NCBI RefSeq assembly: GCF_014750685.1 | Contig: NZ_JAAXGE010000003.1 | Coordinates: forward strand, 806,001 to 870,000 | Direction of reading: 5' to 3' | Origin: Bacteroides sp. GM023 | GTDB taxonomy: Bacteria; Bacteroidota; Bacteroidia; Bacteroidales; Bacteroidaceae | DNA length: 64,000 nt | In this document: positions 43,328 through 51,758 of the stretch, in pieces | Layout: the number at the start of each line of letters is the position of its first letter | Numbering within the stretch: the stretch's first letter is position 1 | Notes under the pieces: model-generated | What the model was told of the DNA's origin: nothing | Database searches by the model: none | Seen by the model: the letters and a program-made list of their open reading frames with translations, nothing else | Program-made: the position numbers and the translations under genes

Positions 43328-43822
43328 TTATTTGAAATTTGCGAGTATAACTTCTTTCTCATTAGAAGCCAACATTTCCAGCAATTGATTGAAGTCGCCA
43401 CAAACAAAAACTACCGATTCTTCAAATTCAGGCTCAACTCCATAATAGATCTTACCGTAATTATCCGGTGATAAATCTATACATAAATATTGGTATTCGC
43501 CCTTTACAGACATAAGAATAGGAATATGATTATTCCAAAATTGGCAGATCATATCACAAGCATCCTCGTCATCTTTCAATGCGTCAAGCCCCATCACCTC
43601 AAACTCATTCCAACGGAATCCGCTATCGCTTTCTCCATTAAAGTCCTCAATGGAATTGAACCATACATTATCGCTTTTATTAGTGATGGTTTGAAATTGT
43701 TGCAAAAACTCCTGATAGTCAGAAGGAAGATTTGAATACCGATCTCGAAAATCAGAAAGCAGTTCTTTCCTTTCTGACCGTTCTGTAACAATAAATCCTG
43801 TGTTTTTTAATTCTTCAATCAT
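43328..43822 (-). CDS. SMI1/KNR4 (SUKH) family immunity protein
   Basis: 164 residues. LPSDYQEFLQQF near the N-terminus is the typical SUKH helix, followed by the acidic loop MGLDALKDDEDACDM, IPILMSVKGEYQYLCIDLSPDNYGKIYY, and a C-terminal helix. SUKH proteins are the commonest immunity proteins against nuclease and other toxins of contact-dependent systems. Acidic, cytoplasmic. It ends a few bases upstream of nothing toxic: its neighbours are other small immunity-like genes only. Confidence 0.8.
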   Translation of the reverse strand: MIEELKNTGFIVTERSERKELLSDFRDRYSNLPSDYQEFLQQFQTITNKSDNVWFNSIEDFNGESDSGFRWNEFEVMGLDALKDDEDACDMICQFWNNHIPILMSVKGEYQYLCIDLSPDNYGKIYYGVEPEFEESVVFVCGDFNQLLEMLASNEKEVILANFK

Positions 43823-43824
43823 AT

Positions 43825-44316
43825 TTATATTTTTCTGCTATTAATATTAGAGTAGACAGGCAAAGCAATTGTATTCTTTTGCAGAATTTCGATACACTTA
43901 AGAAGGTACTCAAATGATTGGTTTGAATCTGCTCCATACATATCCGCTAACCCCACCTCAACAACATATTCGTGTAACAGACTAAATTCAGCCAAACGTT
44001 CTTTAGGAATTCGAGTTAATAATGAATCAGGTAACGGGTCACCTCGCCCCGTTAATTCTAACTTTGCCCCGATAGATTCCCATTTACTCAAATCATCAAA
44101 GACTTTGATTGCATATAGGTGTTCTATCAAAGTATCAATAGAATCATCTACTATATTAAAATGACCGCAATAAGTATACAGACACTTTGCCGCATATACC
44201 TGCTTATCTCGCATTGTCAATTTTGTCAATTGTTCTATATCCATCTCTATATTATTCACATTACTGTTTATCAATATATTATCTAATACAATTGTAAGTA
44301 TATTATTGAAAACCAT
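43825..44316 (-). CDS. Hypothetical protein, first gene of the immunity-like cluster
   Basis: 163 residues; a second ATG 24 codons in (44244) is followed by better protein-like sequence (MDIEQLTKLTMRDKQVYAAKC) and may be the true start. Mostly alpha-helical and acidic, with HFNIVDDSIDTLIEHLYAI and LLHEYVVEVGLADMYG. I do not recognise the family. It ends 3 bp before the SUKH gene, so the two are translationally close, and the size and charge suit an immunity protein. That role is inference from position. Confidence 0.5.
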   Translation of the reverse strand: MVFNNILTIVLDNILINSNVNNIEMDIEQLTKLTMRDKQVYAAKCLYTYCGHFNIVDDSIDTLIEHLYAIKVFDDLSKWESIGAKLELTGRGDPLPDSLLTRIPKERLAEFSLLHEYVVEVGLADMYGADSNQSFEYLLKCIEILQKNTIALPVYSNINSRKI

Positions 44317-44450
44317 AAAATTACACTTTTATATGCTCACATACAAAAGAAACAAGTAGATTTTTCTTGAAGAAAACCGTCAACGGTTGTACAACGTATT
44401 AGGCTACTTGTGTCACCTTGTGTTTCAATCGTTCGCAATCAGCTCCTTTC

Positions 44451-44510
44451 AAAACGTGGCGGGAAATTTGAAAAACACAATCGTCTTTTTCAAATTTCCC
44501 GCCACGTTTT
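44451..44510. terminator. Long perfect hairpin, probable bidirectional terminator
   Basis: A 25-bp perfect stem (44451-44475 with 44486-44510, arms starting AAAACGTGGCGGGAAATTTG) with 10-nt loop CACAATCGTC. It lies 67 bp after the MFS gene stop on the minus strand and before the immunity-like cluster. The stem is unusually long and has a GC-rich core for this genome. The rest of 44317-44576 is featureless. Confidence 0.6.
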
Positions 44511-44576
44511 AAAGAAGTCTAAAGTTAGTTTAGACCAGTGTCAATCTGTTGTTTATATAGTAATATCCATAAATTT

Positions 44577-45812
44577 TCATTCCATGTTATCTGTTTTAGG
44601 TCTTAAAAAGTACAATTGTAACCCTAGTGCGAGCGCAACTACAATACTTAGCATGGCAAATCCTTCGCCTAAACTTCCTCCATCTGTCCATTTTCCGAGC
44701 AATTGAGTCACGGCTGCTCCTGCAAAGACTCCTGTCATATTCATAATTCCATACGCTGTTCCTCTATATTTAGCAGAAACAAACTGGCATAGAATAGGCA
44801 TATTATTAGCATCGAAAATTCCGAAACCAATGCCGAACAGCAATCCCGCACCTATGACACTGACGAATCCATGTCCGAAACCTAACAGCAATAAGGCAGG
44901 AATTGTCATCCCCAGTCCGATTGCTCCTGTATAAACACGTCCACGAATATTCTTCAGCACCCATCTATCCGACAAGAATCCACCAAGTATTACTCCGACA
45001 AATGAAGACAGAGCAATGGTAATCGTAGATATAGGCCCTGCCTGCGACATCGGAATATCCAAATTCTCAGCAAACAAAGTTGGTAACCAGTTCTTTGTAG
45101 CCCAACCCGGCAAACTCGGAGCCGCAAAATAAAACAATATCACCCAAAAGGAAATATTAGAGAACAACAACAATAATCCTTTCCCTATCGAATCGCCTTT
45201 GCTAACACCGTTTGCAACAACTTTTTCTATTTTCATCCGAATAGGATTCTCATGCAATAAGAAGATTAGGACTACAGAATAAGCAATGCCGACAATTCCA
45301 AACCAATGGAAAGTACTCTGCCAGGAAAATGCAGCCGCGGCCGTAGCACCAAACCCGCCGATAGCCTGACCGACATACAGCCCGGTCATATGCACTCCGA
45401 TAGCTAACGAACGTGATTTATCCTGATGCCAGTCGGCAATCAGTGATAAAGCGGAAGGAATATACAGTGCTTCGCTAATGCCCATCACAGCACGCAAACC
45501 ATATAATTGTTCGAATGTCGTTGCATATCCCATCAGGAAAGTCACGGCAGACCACACAAACAAACTCCCGACAATTAGCCATTTACGACTGAGCCTGTCT
45601 GCTATGATACCGGCAACTGGACTCATAAAGCCGTAAATCCAAAGAAATACTGCCATCAACGCACCGAAGGCTTCCGCTTTCGTCAGTTCTACAATATCTA
45701 TTTTCATTGCTTCCTGCATTGTAGAAAGCATTTGTCTATCCATGTAGTTGAGCAACGCTACTACCCAAAGCAACGCAACTACTACCCATGGATAAATATT
45801 CTTATTTTTCAT
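44577..45812 (-). CDS. MFS transporter, probable sialic acid permease
   Basis: 411 residues, about 12 transmembrane helices, inner membrane. LLNYMDRQMLST in helix 1 and DRLSRKWLIVGS after helix 2 are the MFS anion:cation symporter-like signatures; the second half repeats the pattern (LSDRWVLKNIRGR). It ends an operon with N-acetylneuraminate lyase, an AGE epimerase and a YhcH protein, matching the lyase/epimerase/permease sets of Bacteroides sialate loci, so it probably carries sialic acid or a derivative across the inner membrane. Substrate is inferred from neighbours. Confidence 0.82.
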   Translation of the reverse strand: MKNKNIYPWVVVALLWVVALLNYMDRQMLSTMQEAMKIDIVELTKAEAFGALMAVFLWIYGFMSPVAGIIADRLSRKWLIVGSLFVWSAVTFLMGYATTFEQLYGLRAVMGISEALYIPSALSLIADWHQDKSRSLAIGVHMTGLYVGQAIGGFGATAAAAFSWQSTFHWFGIVGIAYSVVLIFLLHENPIRMKIEKVVANGVSKGDSIGKGLLLLFSNISFWVILFYFAAPSLPGWATKNWLPTLFAENLDIPMSQAGPISTITIALSSFVGVILGGFLSDRWVLKNIRGRVYTGAIGLGMTIPALLLLGFGHGFVSVIGAGLLFGIGFGIFDANNMPILCQFVSAKYRGTAYGIMNMTGVFAGAAVTQLLGKWTDGGSLGEGFAMLSIVVALALGLQLYFLRPKTDNME

Positions 45813-45847
45813 GGTAGTTGTATTTAAAAGATTTTTGAGACTGTTTT

Positions 45848-46294
45848 TTAGACTCTTACTTTGGCTATCAGTTTGCGTATCCAGCCTTTACCGATAGCCG
45901 GAGCATGGGGGGCTTCCGGGTATACGATGACAAATTGTCCGGGTAAGAGATTGATGAAAGTAGTAGGAACGTCGCCATAGAGAGCGCAATCACTCTTTTT
46001 ATCATAAGCCTGCCTTTCCACTTTTAGTTCTTCCAGGGCTTTCCAACCAATCGTTTCTTTACCTTCAAGCAATATGTGCACGTCTATATAATCGTGATGC
46101 AGTTCTAATAAACGTTTCCCTTCAGCGATACATTCGGGATAGATGTTATTCACAATCAGATTATCACCATCCAGTCTGACAGTTCCCAGTTCTTCGTGTA
46201 GCAGGTCATGTGATTTCACGTAATCGAAAAGCTGTTTGAACAACGGGTGAAGTTTCTCCACCCGTTGGCTATGTTGTAAATTGGATACAATCAT
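45848..46294 (-). CDS. YhcH/YjgK/YiaL (DUF386) family sugar-binding protein
   Basis: 148 residues, cupin-like beta barrel. Motifs include HHDYIDVHILLEGKETIGW and FVIVYPEAPHAPAIG, with the conserved histidines and glutamate of the family. YhcH-type proteins accompany sialate and other sugar-acid operons and are thought to act on anomers of free sugars (possibly mutarotation). Cytoplasmic. The gene is 1 bp from the AGE epimerase, indicating coupled translation. Confidence 0.88.
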   Translation of the reverse strand: MIVSNLQHSQRVEKLHPLFKQLFDYVKSHDLLHEELGTVRLDGDNLIVNNIYPECIAEGKRLLELHHDYIDVHILLEGKETIGWKALEELKVERQAYDKKSDCALYGDVPTTFINLLPGQFVIVYPEAPHAPAIGKGWIRKLIAKVRV

Positions 46295-46295
46295 C

Positions 46296-47492
46296 TTATT
46301 TCTTTTTTATTTCAGACATTATTTCCTCACAAAGCATATATCCTTTTGTCATCATGCGGGGAATATGGAAAGGACCTTTAAACAAATTTCCCTTTGCCGG
46401 TTGCGCTACCGTACCATCCCGATGAAGATACCCATACCATTCTCCATATTCCTTATCCGGGAAATGGGCGTAAGTCCATTCACTGATTTGCCGATGCATT
46501 TCCAAGTATTTATCTTCTTTCGTTATCAGATAGGCATAGAGAGTGGCGATAATTGCTTCTGTCTGCGGCCACCAGAATTTCATATCCTGCGCGTAGTCTT
46601 GCGAAGGATGATTTTTGCAATCCCGGAAGTTGATAATACCGCCAAACTCTTTGTCCCAGCCCCACTCCCATGACCAGTCCAAAATCTGCAATCCCAGTTT
46701 TTCTATCTCTTTATCGCCACCCCTCGATTTTGCTTCTTCCAACAGGAACCAGGCTGTTTCGATACAATGTCCCGGATTGATGGTACGCCCCATATTGGTA
46801 TCTATAAACTCACCATTCGGTCCTACTGTCTCCAGCAAAGCCTGAAATTCTGGATGCAGGAAATCATTCTTTAATTGAGCGATAGATTCATCAATCTGTC
46901 GCGTCAGACATTCGTCCTGGATAGCTTCCCGAATCCGGGAAGCTACATTTATCAGTATCATAGTGATAGAATGTCCTTTCATGGGAAGTGTATCCAAATA
47001 TTTAGGCGCCAGCAATCCGGGAGTTTGCAGGAAATACTGCATACGTTTGAACAGTTCAAGCGCTTTTACTGCATAGGTTCTATCGCCCGATGCTATGGAG
47101 TATTCGGACATAGCTATGGCTGCAAATGATTCGGAGAAAATGTAACGCCGTTTGCGTAAAGGGCGTCCGTCTTCCGTTACTTCAAAGTACATATGTCCGT
47201 CCGTATCAAAGCAATACTTCTCTATAAAGTCAAGTGTGCTTTTCGCCGCATGCAGCCATGCCGGATTCTTTTCGATATGATTATAGGCATAAGAACAGGT
47301 AAAGGCAAAGCGCCCCTGAAACCAAACGGATTTCGTGGTATCCATCAATGTGCCGTCGCGGTCTACACAAGTATATATCCCGCCATTCACTGTGTCCAGT
47401 CCATGTTTCATCCAAAAGGGCATGATATTATTCTGCATATCTCCCTTGTAGGTATCCGCCCAATGCTGTATATATTCAGTTATATTCTTCAT
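46296..47492 (-). CDS. AGE-family N-acylglucosamine 2-epimerase
   Basis: 398 residues, an (alpha/alpha)6-barrel of normal length. Family features: FAFTCSYAYNHIE, GRTINPGHCIETAWFLLEEA, KFWWPQTEAIIATLYAY and KGPFHIPRMM, with the conserved active-site histidines. In Bacteroides, an AGE-type enzyme converts the N-acetylmannosamine released by sialate lyase to N-acetylglucosamine, replacing the NanE/NanK route. Position 12 bp after the lyase gene supports this. Direct conversion is inferred from neighbour content and the known B. fragilis pathway. Confidence 0.9.
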   Translation of the reverse strand: MKNITEYIQHWADTYKGDMQNNIMPFWMKHGLDTVNGGIYTCVDRDGTLMDTTKSVWFQGRFAFTCSYAYNHIEKNPAWLHAAKSTLDFIEKYCFDTDGHMYFEVTEDGRPLRKRRYIFSESFAAIAMSEYSIASGDRTYAVKALELFKRMQYFLQTPGLLAPKYLDTLPMKGHSITMILINVASRIREAIQDECLTRQIDESIAQLKNDFLHPEFQALLETVGPNGEFIDTNMGRTINPGHCIETAWFLLEEAKSRGGDKEIEKLGLQILDWSWEWGWDKEFGGIINFRDCKNHPSQDYAQDMKFWWPQTEAIIATLYAYLITKEDKYLEMHRQISEWTYAHFPDKEYGEWYGYLHRDGTVAQPAKGNLFKGPFHIPRMMTKGYMLCEEIMSEIKKK

Positions 47493-47504
47493 ATTTCCCT
47501 CCTG

Positions 47505-48422
47505 TCAGAATTTATTGCAACGGTCGAAGAACCGGATTTCTTCCAGTTCCGCTTTCATTTGTCTTTCTTCGTCAGCGGTCATGTTTTGGAAGGGAGTACG
47601 GTTACCGCCCAAATCAAGATCGATTAGTTTCATGATACGTTTACCGCCGACAATATTCCCACGGAAATGGCAGATTACGTTAATCACTTCCTGCGAGAAA
47701 TTTTGCAGTTCACGGGCTTTTTCCAAGTCACCGGATTTCCAGGCATCAATTATTCCTACCAAGTTGATACCATTATAATTGGTCGTTCCGCCAATTCCTC
47801 CTTGTGCTCCTCCCATTGCCAGGCAGGGAAGAATCGTTTCGTCCTGTCCGTGAAGCATATCAAACTTACCATCCTTATACAAACGGCATTGATTATATTC
47901 ATATAGACTTTCAAAGGTGTATTTGATACCCGCAAAATTAGGGATACGATTCTCAACTGCTTTCAGGAAAGCAAGCATCGGCAGGAATGCTCCGTTAAAT
48001 GCGGGAATATGATAATAATAGAAAGGCAGTTCCGGTGCTCCGGCGGCAATTTCTTCGCAGTACTTTACCAATTCTTCTATCCGCCCGATTTTCGGGAAAG
48101 GAGGTGCCATTGCACCAATTCCCCAAACTCCGATTTTCTGTGCGTGTTCCGCCAGCATCCGGCTCGACTTCACACAGCAGCTACCCACGTGCACAATCAC
48201 TTTAAACCCTTTCGGGGCAACTTCCATCCAGCGTTCAGCCAGTTTCATCCGTTCTTCATCAGTCAGCATATACCCTTCCCCGGAAGAACCGTTGATAAAC
48301 ACACCTTTCAAGCCATTTTTTACAAGCAGCTTTGCATACGCTTCGATAGGTTCATAATTTACTTCTCCATTTTCATAAAACGGAGTAAAAGGAGCATTGA
48401 TTAATCCTATAATCTTTTCCAT
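47505..48422 (-). CDS. nanA: N-acetylneuraminate lyase
   Basis: 305 residues, class I aldolase of the DHDPS/NAL family. FINGSSGEGY supplies the carboxylate-binding loop, FYYYHIPAFNG the catalytic tyrosine (Tyr137) in the NAL-specific form also seen in vertebrate lyases, and AGIKYT the Schiff-base lysine (Lys167). It splits N-acetylneuraminate into N-acetylmannosamine and pyruvate in the cytoplasm. It is followed directly by the AGE epimerase, YhcH and MFS genes. The YYYHIP form and this context argue against dihydrodipicolinate synthase. Confidence 0.9.
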   Translation of the reverse strand: MEKIIGLINAPFTPFYENGEVNYEPIEAYAKLLVKNGLKGVFINGSSGEGYMLTDEERMKLAERWMEVAPKGFKVIVHVGSCCVKSSRMLAEHAQKIGVWGIGAMAPPFPKIGRIEELVKYCEEIAAGAPELPFYYYHIPAFNGAFLPMLAFLKAVENRIPNFAGIKYTFESLYEYNQCRLYKDGKFDMLHGQDETILPCLAMGGAQGGIGGTTNYNGINLVGIIDAWKSGDLEKARELQNFSQEVINVICHFRGNIVGGKRIMKLIDLDLGGNRTPFQNMTADEERQMKAELEEIRFFDRCNKF

Positions 48423-48456
48423 AATACAGTTTCTTTTTAAAATTTATATTGATGTT

Positions 48457-50019
48457 CTATTTTTGTAAACCGGTACGTTGCGGGTTCTGTCCCTTCATCG
48501 GCCATGCAGAATCGGCATAGGAAGTTGCTCCCGACGAGATACATACCATATCCGACGCACCTGCCACAGCTTCGAGCCCCACATACAAATATCCTTTTGA
48601 ATCCATCACCGGACTGGAGAAACATTTAACTCCCAGTTCTGCGGAAGCTAGCAAGCTGCCATCCTGTTTCACAATATAGTAGACGGCTTTGTCCGAGATG
48701 ATATGGATATATCCCCTGTTATCGACGATAGGCACGCAGTTGTTTACATCATCCGTCGTAGCGTAATGCCATTTCAGAGAACCATCCGTATTCAGAGCGA
48801 CCACACCTGCCGAAACTTCGCCGGTAACAGTTTTTCCGCCATTGGCATAAATCGTTCCATCTGCACCAATCGCAACACCACCGTTGAGAATGGCCCCCGG
48901 AGTCTTATATACCCATTTTTCCGTCCCGTCAGGATTCAAGGCTACTATGGCGCCGCCCGTTGTCAGTTCGGCTACGGTGTAAATCGTTCCGTCCGCTCCT
49001 ATCGTGTAGGAGTTGCCTTTCAATGCGGTGCTGCCCAAATCTTTCTGATACACAAACTTTTGAGTACCCGTTGCAAAGTCATAACCGAAAGAACCGTTTT
49101 TGCCTGAAGAACCGAAATAAATCGCTCCGTCCTTGGATAAGGATATGCCGGACAATACTTCCACATCCAATGCTATTTCCTTGATAACACTACCTGCCGG
49201 GCTCAGGACAATCAGTTTCTTACCTCTATGTCCGAAATAGATATTACCTGAAGCATCGATAGCCGGAGTCACTGCGTATAGATTAGAGTCGGCCGCTTTA
49301 TAAGCCCATTTCATGCTTCCGTCACTTCCCACAGCAAACAGGAACAATGCACGGGGATGTTCCGCATTCGCCGGTTTCAAGTCGCGAACTGTTATGTATA
49401 TGTCTCCATTCGGTCCTACTGCCGGACTGGCATATACCATACTGGCTCCACCACCTGGATTCAGTTCGTTCATCTTGGCCGTTACATCGAATGCCCATCT
49501 TTGAGTTCCGTTGGCAGTATCATATGCGAAAAGTTTCACATCAAATGCTCCGGTAGCTGTCTGACTGGTAATCATGTAAACAGTCTTGCCATCTGCTGAT
49601 AATGCGGGAGAAACAGTATTTTCGATAGGACCGCCCATTTCCTTTTGCCACATTACATTGATTGCTTTTGCCGGGTCCAGGATAGTAAGGTCTTTCTTTG
49701 TGCTGGCACGCAATCCGTTATTATCGGTAACGGTCAGTTTGATGGTAAATGTGCCATCCGTCCGATAGACAAACGTAGGATTCTGCTCCGTTGAAACAGA
49801 TTTGGCAACATCTCCGAATTCCCATAGCCAGGACACAATCTGACTTCCTTCATCGGGGACGGAAGCATCTTTAAAGACAGCAGTCTGTCCTAATTCGTAC
49901 ATATCTTCACCGATGGTGAAATCTGCTTTTGCCGCAGTGTTATAATATACTTTATCTTCTTCGCATGAAGAAAACATAAGAATACAAATCAACGATACTA
50001 AATAAGTTACTTTATTCAT
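48457..50019 (-). CDS. PKD-domain / PQQ-type beta-propeller lipoprotein
   Basis: 520 residues. Lipobox FSSC (Cys19), followed by an acidic stretch (EEDKVYY), a signature that favours surface export in Bacteroides. A PKD domain (about 30-115, VSWLWEFGD and FTIKLTVTDNNG) is followed by an eight-bladed PQQ-like propeller (about 120-515) with repeated GADGTIY and ALNPDGTEKW blades. No catalytic residues are apparent. Its position after SusC, SusD and the glycosidase-like genes suits a surface glycan-binding protein, but the propeller could also be structural. Role is inference. Confidence 0.7.
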   Translation of the reverse strand: MNKVTYLVSLICILMFSSCEEDKVYYNTAAKADFTIGEDMYELGQTAVFKDASVPDEGSQIVSWLWEFGDVAKSVSTEQNPTFVYRTDGTFTIKLTVTDNNGLRASTKKDLTILDPAKAINVMWQKEMGGPIENTVSPALSADGKTVYMITSQTATGAFDVKLFAYDTANGTQRWAFDVTAKMNELNPGGGASMVYASPAVGPNGDIYITVRDLKPANAEHPRALFLFAVGSDGSMKWAYKAADSNLYAVTPAIDASGNIYFGHRGKKLIVLSPAGSVIKEIALDVEVLSGISLSKDGAIYFGSSGKNGSFGYDFATGTQKFVYQKDLGSTALKGNSYTIGADGTIYTVAELTTGGAIVALNPDGTEKWVYKTPGAILNGGVAIGADGTIYANGGKTVTGEVSAGVVALNTDGSLKWHYATTDDVNNCVPIVDNRGYIHIISDKAVYYIVKQDGSLLASAELGVKCFSSPVMDSKGYLYVGLEAVAGASDMVCISSGATSYADSAWPMKGQNPQRTGLQK

Positions 50020-50031
50020 AGTATTTATTTT

Positions 50032-51750
50032 TTAATTGGTTTTATCTATTCCGGAAATATTCAGTCCTGGACCTCCACCTGCAGTATAGCCCATACTTTC
50101 CCCATTCGTGGAAGGAGAAATCCAAAAAGCGAATAGTTCACCGTTGTCAATATAGAATTTCACTTTTATTGGTTTGTCTTTTAGAGAAGCCAGCGACGCA
50201 TTGCCTGTCCATTCTATCCTGGCTTTTACGTTATCGCTTTTAAAGACTTTGCACTCGTCTTTAGAGAAGCCTTCGATTACTTTATTATCAGAGCCTAAAA
50301 GTTCAACTTTCATTCCTCCTGTAACGTTGGCATTCACAAAGAAGTAAGAGCCGTCAAATTTCAGTAAAGAGGTTTGCAATTCCCCTGTTCCTTTCATAGA
50401 TGCAAATCCATCCCGGCGAAGCATAGCCAGTCCGGTGGTGGTGATTTCCTGTGTTCCTCTCAGGCGTCGGCCACTCAGATAGAAGTAGAGCTTATCGCCC
50501 ACAATCAACGGAGTTCCGGCAACGGACTGTAAGTTGCCCTGATTCCAGGCATCCGGTGAGGTGGTGTTCACCGCATGGAAAGGATTCATGTCTTCACGAA
50601 ACCAACTATATCCATCCCGGCTATATCCTACCATTACTTGATTTCTCTTAATCACATTGTCCGATGCGCATACATCATTTTCCGGGCCTTGCCAAACAGA
50701 GAAGAATCCCAGCATAATGCTTTCGTACGGAGTGGCATCCTGATTATATATCGCAGGAGCGATGTCCGGATAGTCAGGGTGGCGTTGTTCGTTCGCCCAC
50801 GGACCGAACCAAAAGGCACTCAATAATGCTTCCGCTTTCTTTGTACCGGCTTGCGGGTCGGCATTTTCGTTATAATCCCTTGCACGAACTAATTTGTTTG
50901 CATCCACCCGGACGTTGTGCCGCATACTATATATCCATACGTTTCTGAACGGATTCTTATAGACTGTAGAACGGTCGGCAATCGGTTCCGATTGGGCGGT
51001 CGCACGCCATACTTTGCCATCTGAAGAAGTTTTATAATTATATCTCCATTTTCCGGCTTCCCGTGCCACTAAGAACATCTTGTATCTTTTCGAAGCATTA
51101 CTTTCCTGCTTGTCTATCCAAACAACGGATGCGTCACGCTCCGAATTATAGTCAACGATGTTAGTTCCGGGCACAACAGAAAGAGCCGGTTTCGTCCAGT
51201 TAATGCCGTCCGTCGATTCCGCATAGCAAGTTACTCCTGCTCCACTGGTTGCATAAGAGCCGCCGCCTGCCATGTACCACATTTTGTATTTTCCCTCTTT
51301 TTCATCATACCACACTCCATCGCTGAATGGAGCGGCAAAGGCAGCACCTTTCGTTCCGGTCTTCTCCCAATCCTTATCCGGTGCCAATATCGGATTGCCC
51401 GAATAGTACTCAGGATAATAAAAGGTACGTTTCAGATTGGTAGATTCTATCAGAAAATTGTCTACGAATAACTGGCGTCCTACTGAAATATGAATGACAG
51501 AAGGTTTATCCGACAGATAAAAAGGTGACATTCCCTTTTCCAGTTCGGACGAAGATGAACGTACCGGGGGCCATTGTTCGGGTAGTCGAATCCCGTTGTA
51601 TAACAGCCGCGGATCGGCCGGTTCTTCGCTAGGCGGAACTACTACCGATGGATTGTCATCTCCACCCGGAGTATCATCGCTACCACCACAGGCTATCAGC
51701 ATACAGGACAACCAGAAGAATAATATATAAAAAAAACGTTTCATAGTCAT
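50032..51750 (-). CDS. Beta-propeller glycosidase-like lipoprotein (paralog 2)
   Basis: 572 residues; lipobox LIAC (Cys21) with the acidic DDTPGGDD stretch after it, so likely surface exposed. After a Pro-rich linker the core (about 75-480) is a five-bladed propeller of the GH32/43/130-like type: ILAPDKDWEKT, WYDEKEGKYKMWYMAGG and blades with AESTDGINW, TSSDGKVW and YSRDGYSW. A C-terminal beta sandwich ends GYTAGGGPGLNISGID. It is clearly paralogous to the neighbouring gene (51759-53441), sharing the LLYNGIRLPEQWPP-type opening. No CAZy family can be named with confidence. Alternative start two codons in (51744). Confidence 0.7.
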   Translation of the reverse strand: MTMKRFFYILFFWLSCMLIACGGSDDTPGGDDNPSVVVPPSEEPADPRLLYNGIRLPEQWPPVRSSSSELEKGMSPFYLSDKPSVIHISVGRQLFVDNFLIESTNLKRTFYYPEYYSGNPILAPDKDWEKTGTKGAAFAAPFSDGVWYDEKEGKYKMWYMAGGGSYATSGAGVTCYAESTDGINWTKPALSVVPGTNIVDYNSERDASVVWIDKQESNASKRYKMFLVAREAGKWRYNYKTSSDGKVWRATAQSEPIADRSTVYKNPFRNVWIYSMRHNVRVDANKLVRARDYNENADPQAGTKKAEALLSAFWFGPWANEQRHPDYPDIAPAIYNQDATPYESIMLGFFSVWQGPENDVCASDNVIKRNQVMVGYSRDGYSWFREDMNPFHAVNTTSPDAWNQGNLQSVAGTPLIVGDKLYFYLSGRRLRGTQEITTTGLAMLRRDGFASMKGTGELQTSLLKFDGSYFFVNANVTGGMKVELLGSDNKVIEGFSKDECKVFKSDNVKARIEWTGNASLASLKDKPIKVKFYIDNGELFAFWISPSTNGESMGYTAGGGPGLNISGIDKTN

Positions 51751-51758
51751 TTATCTTT

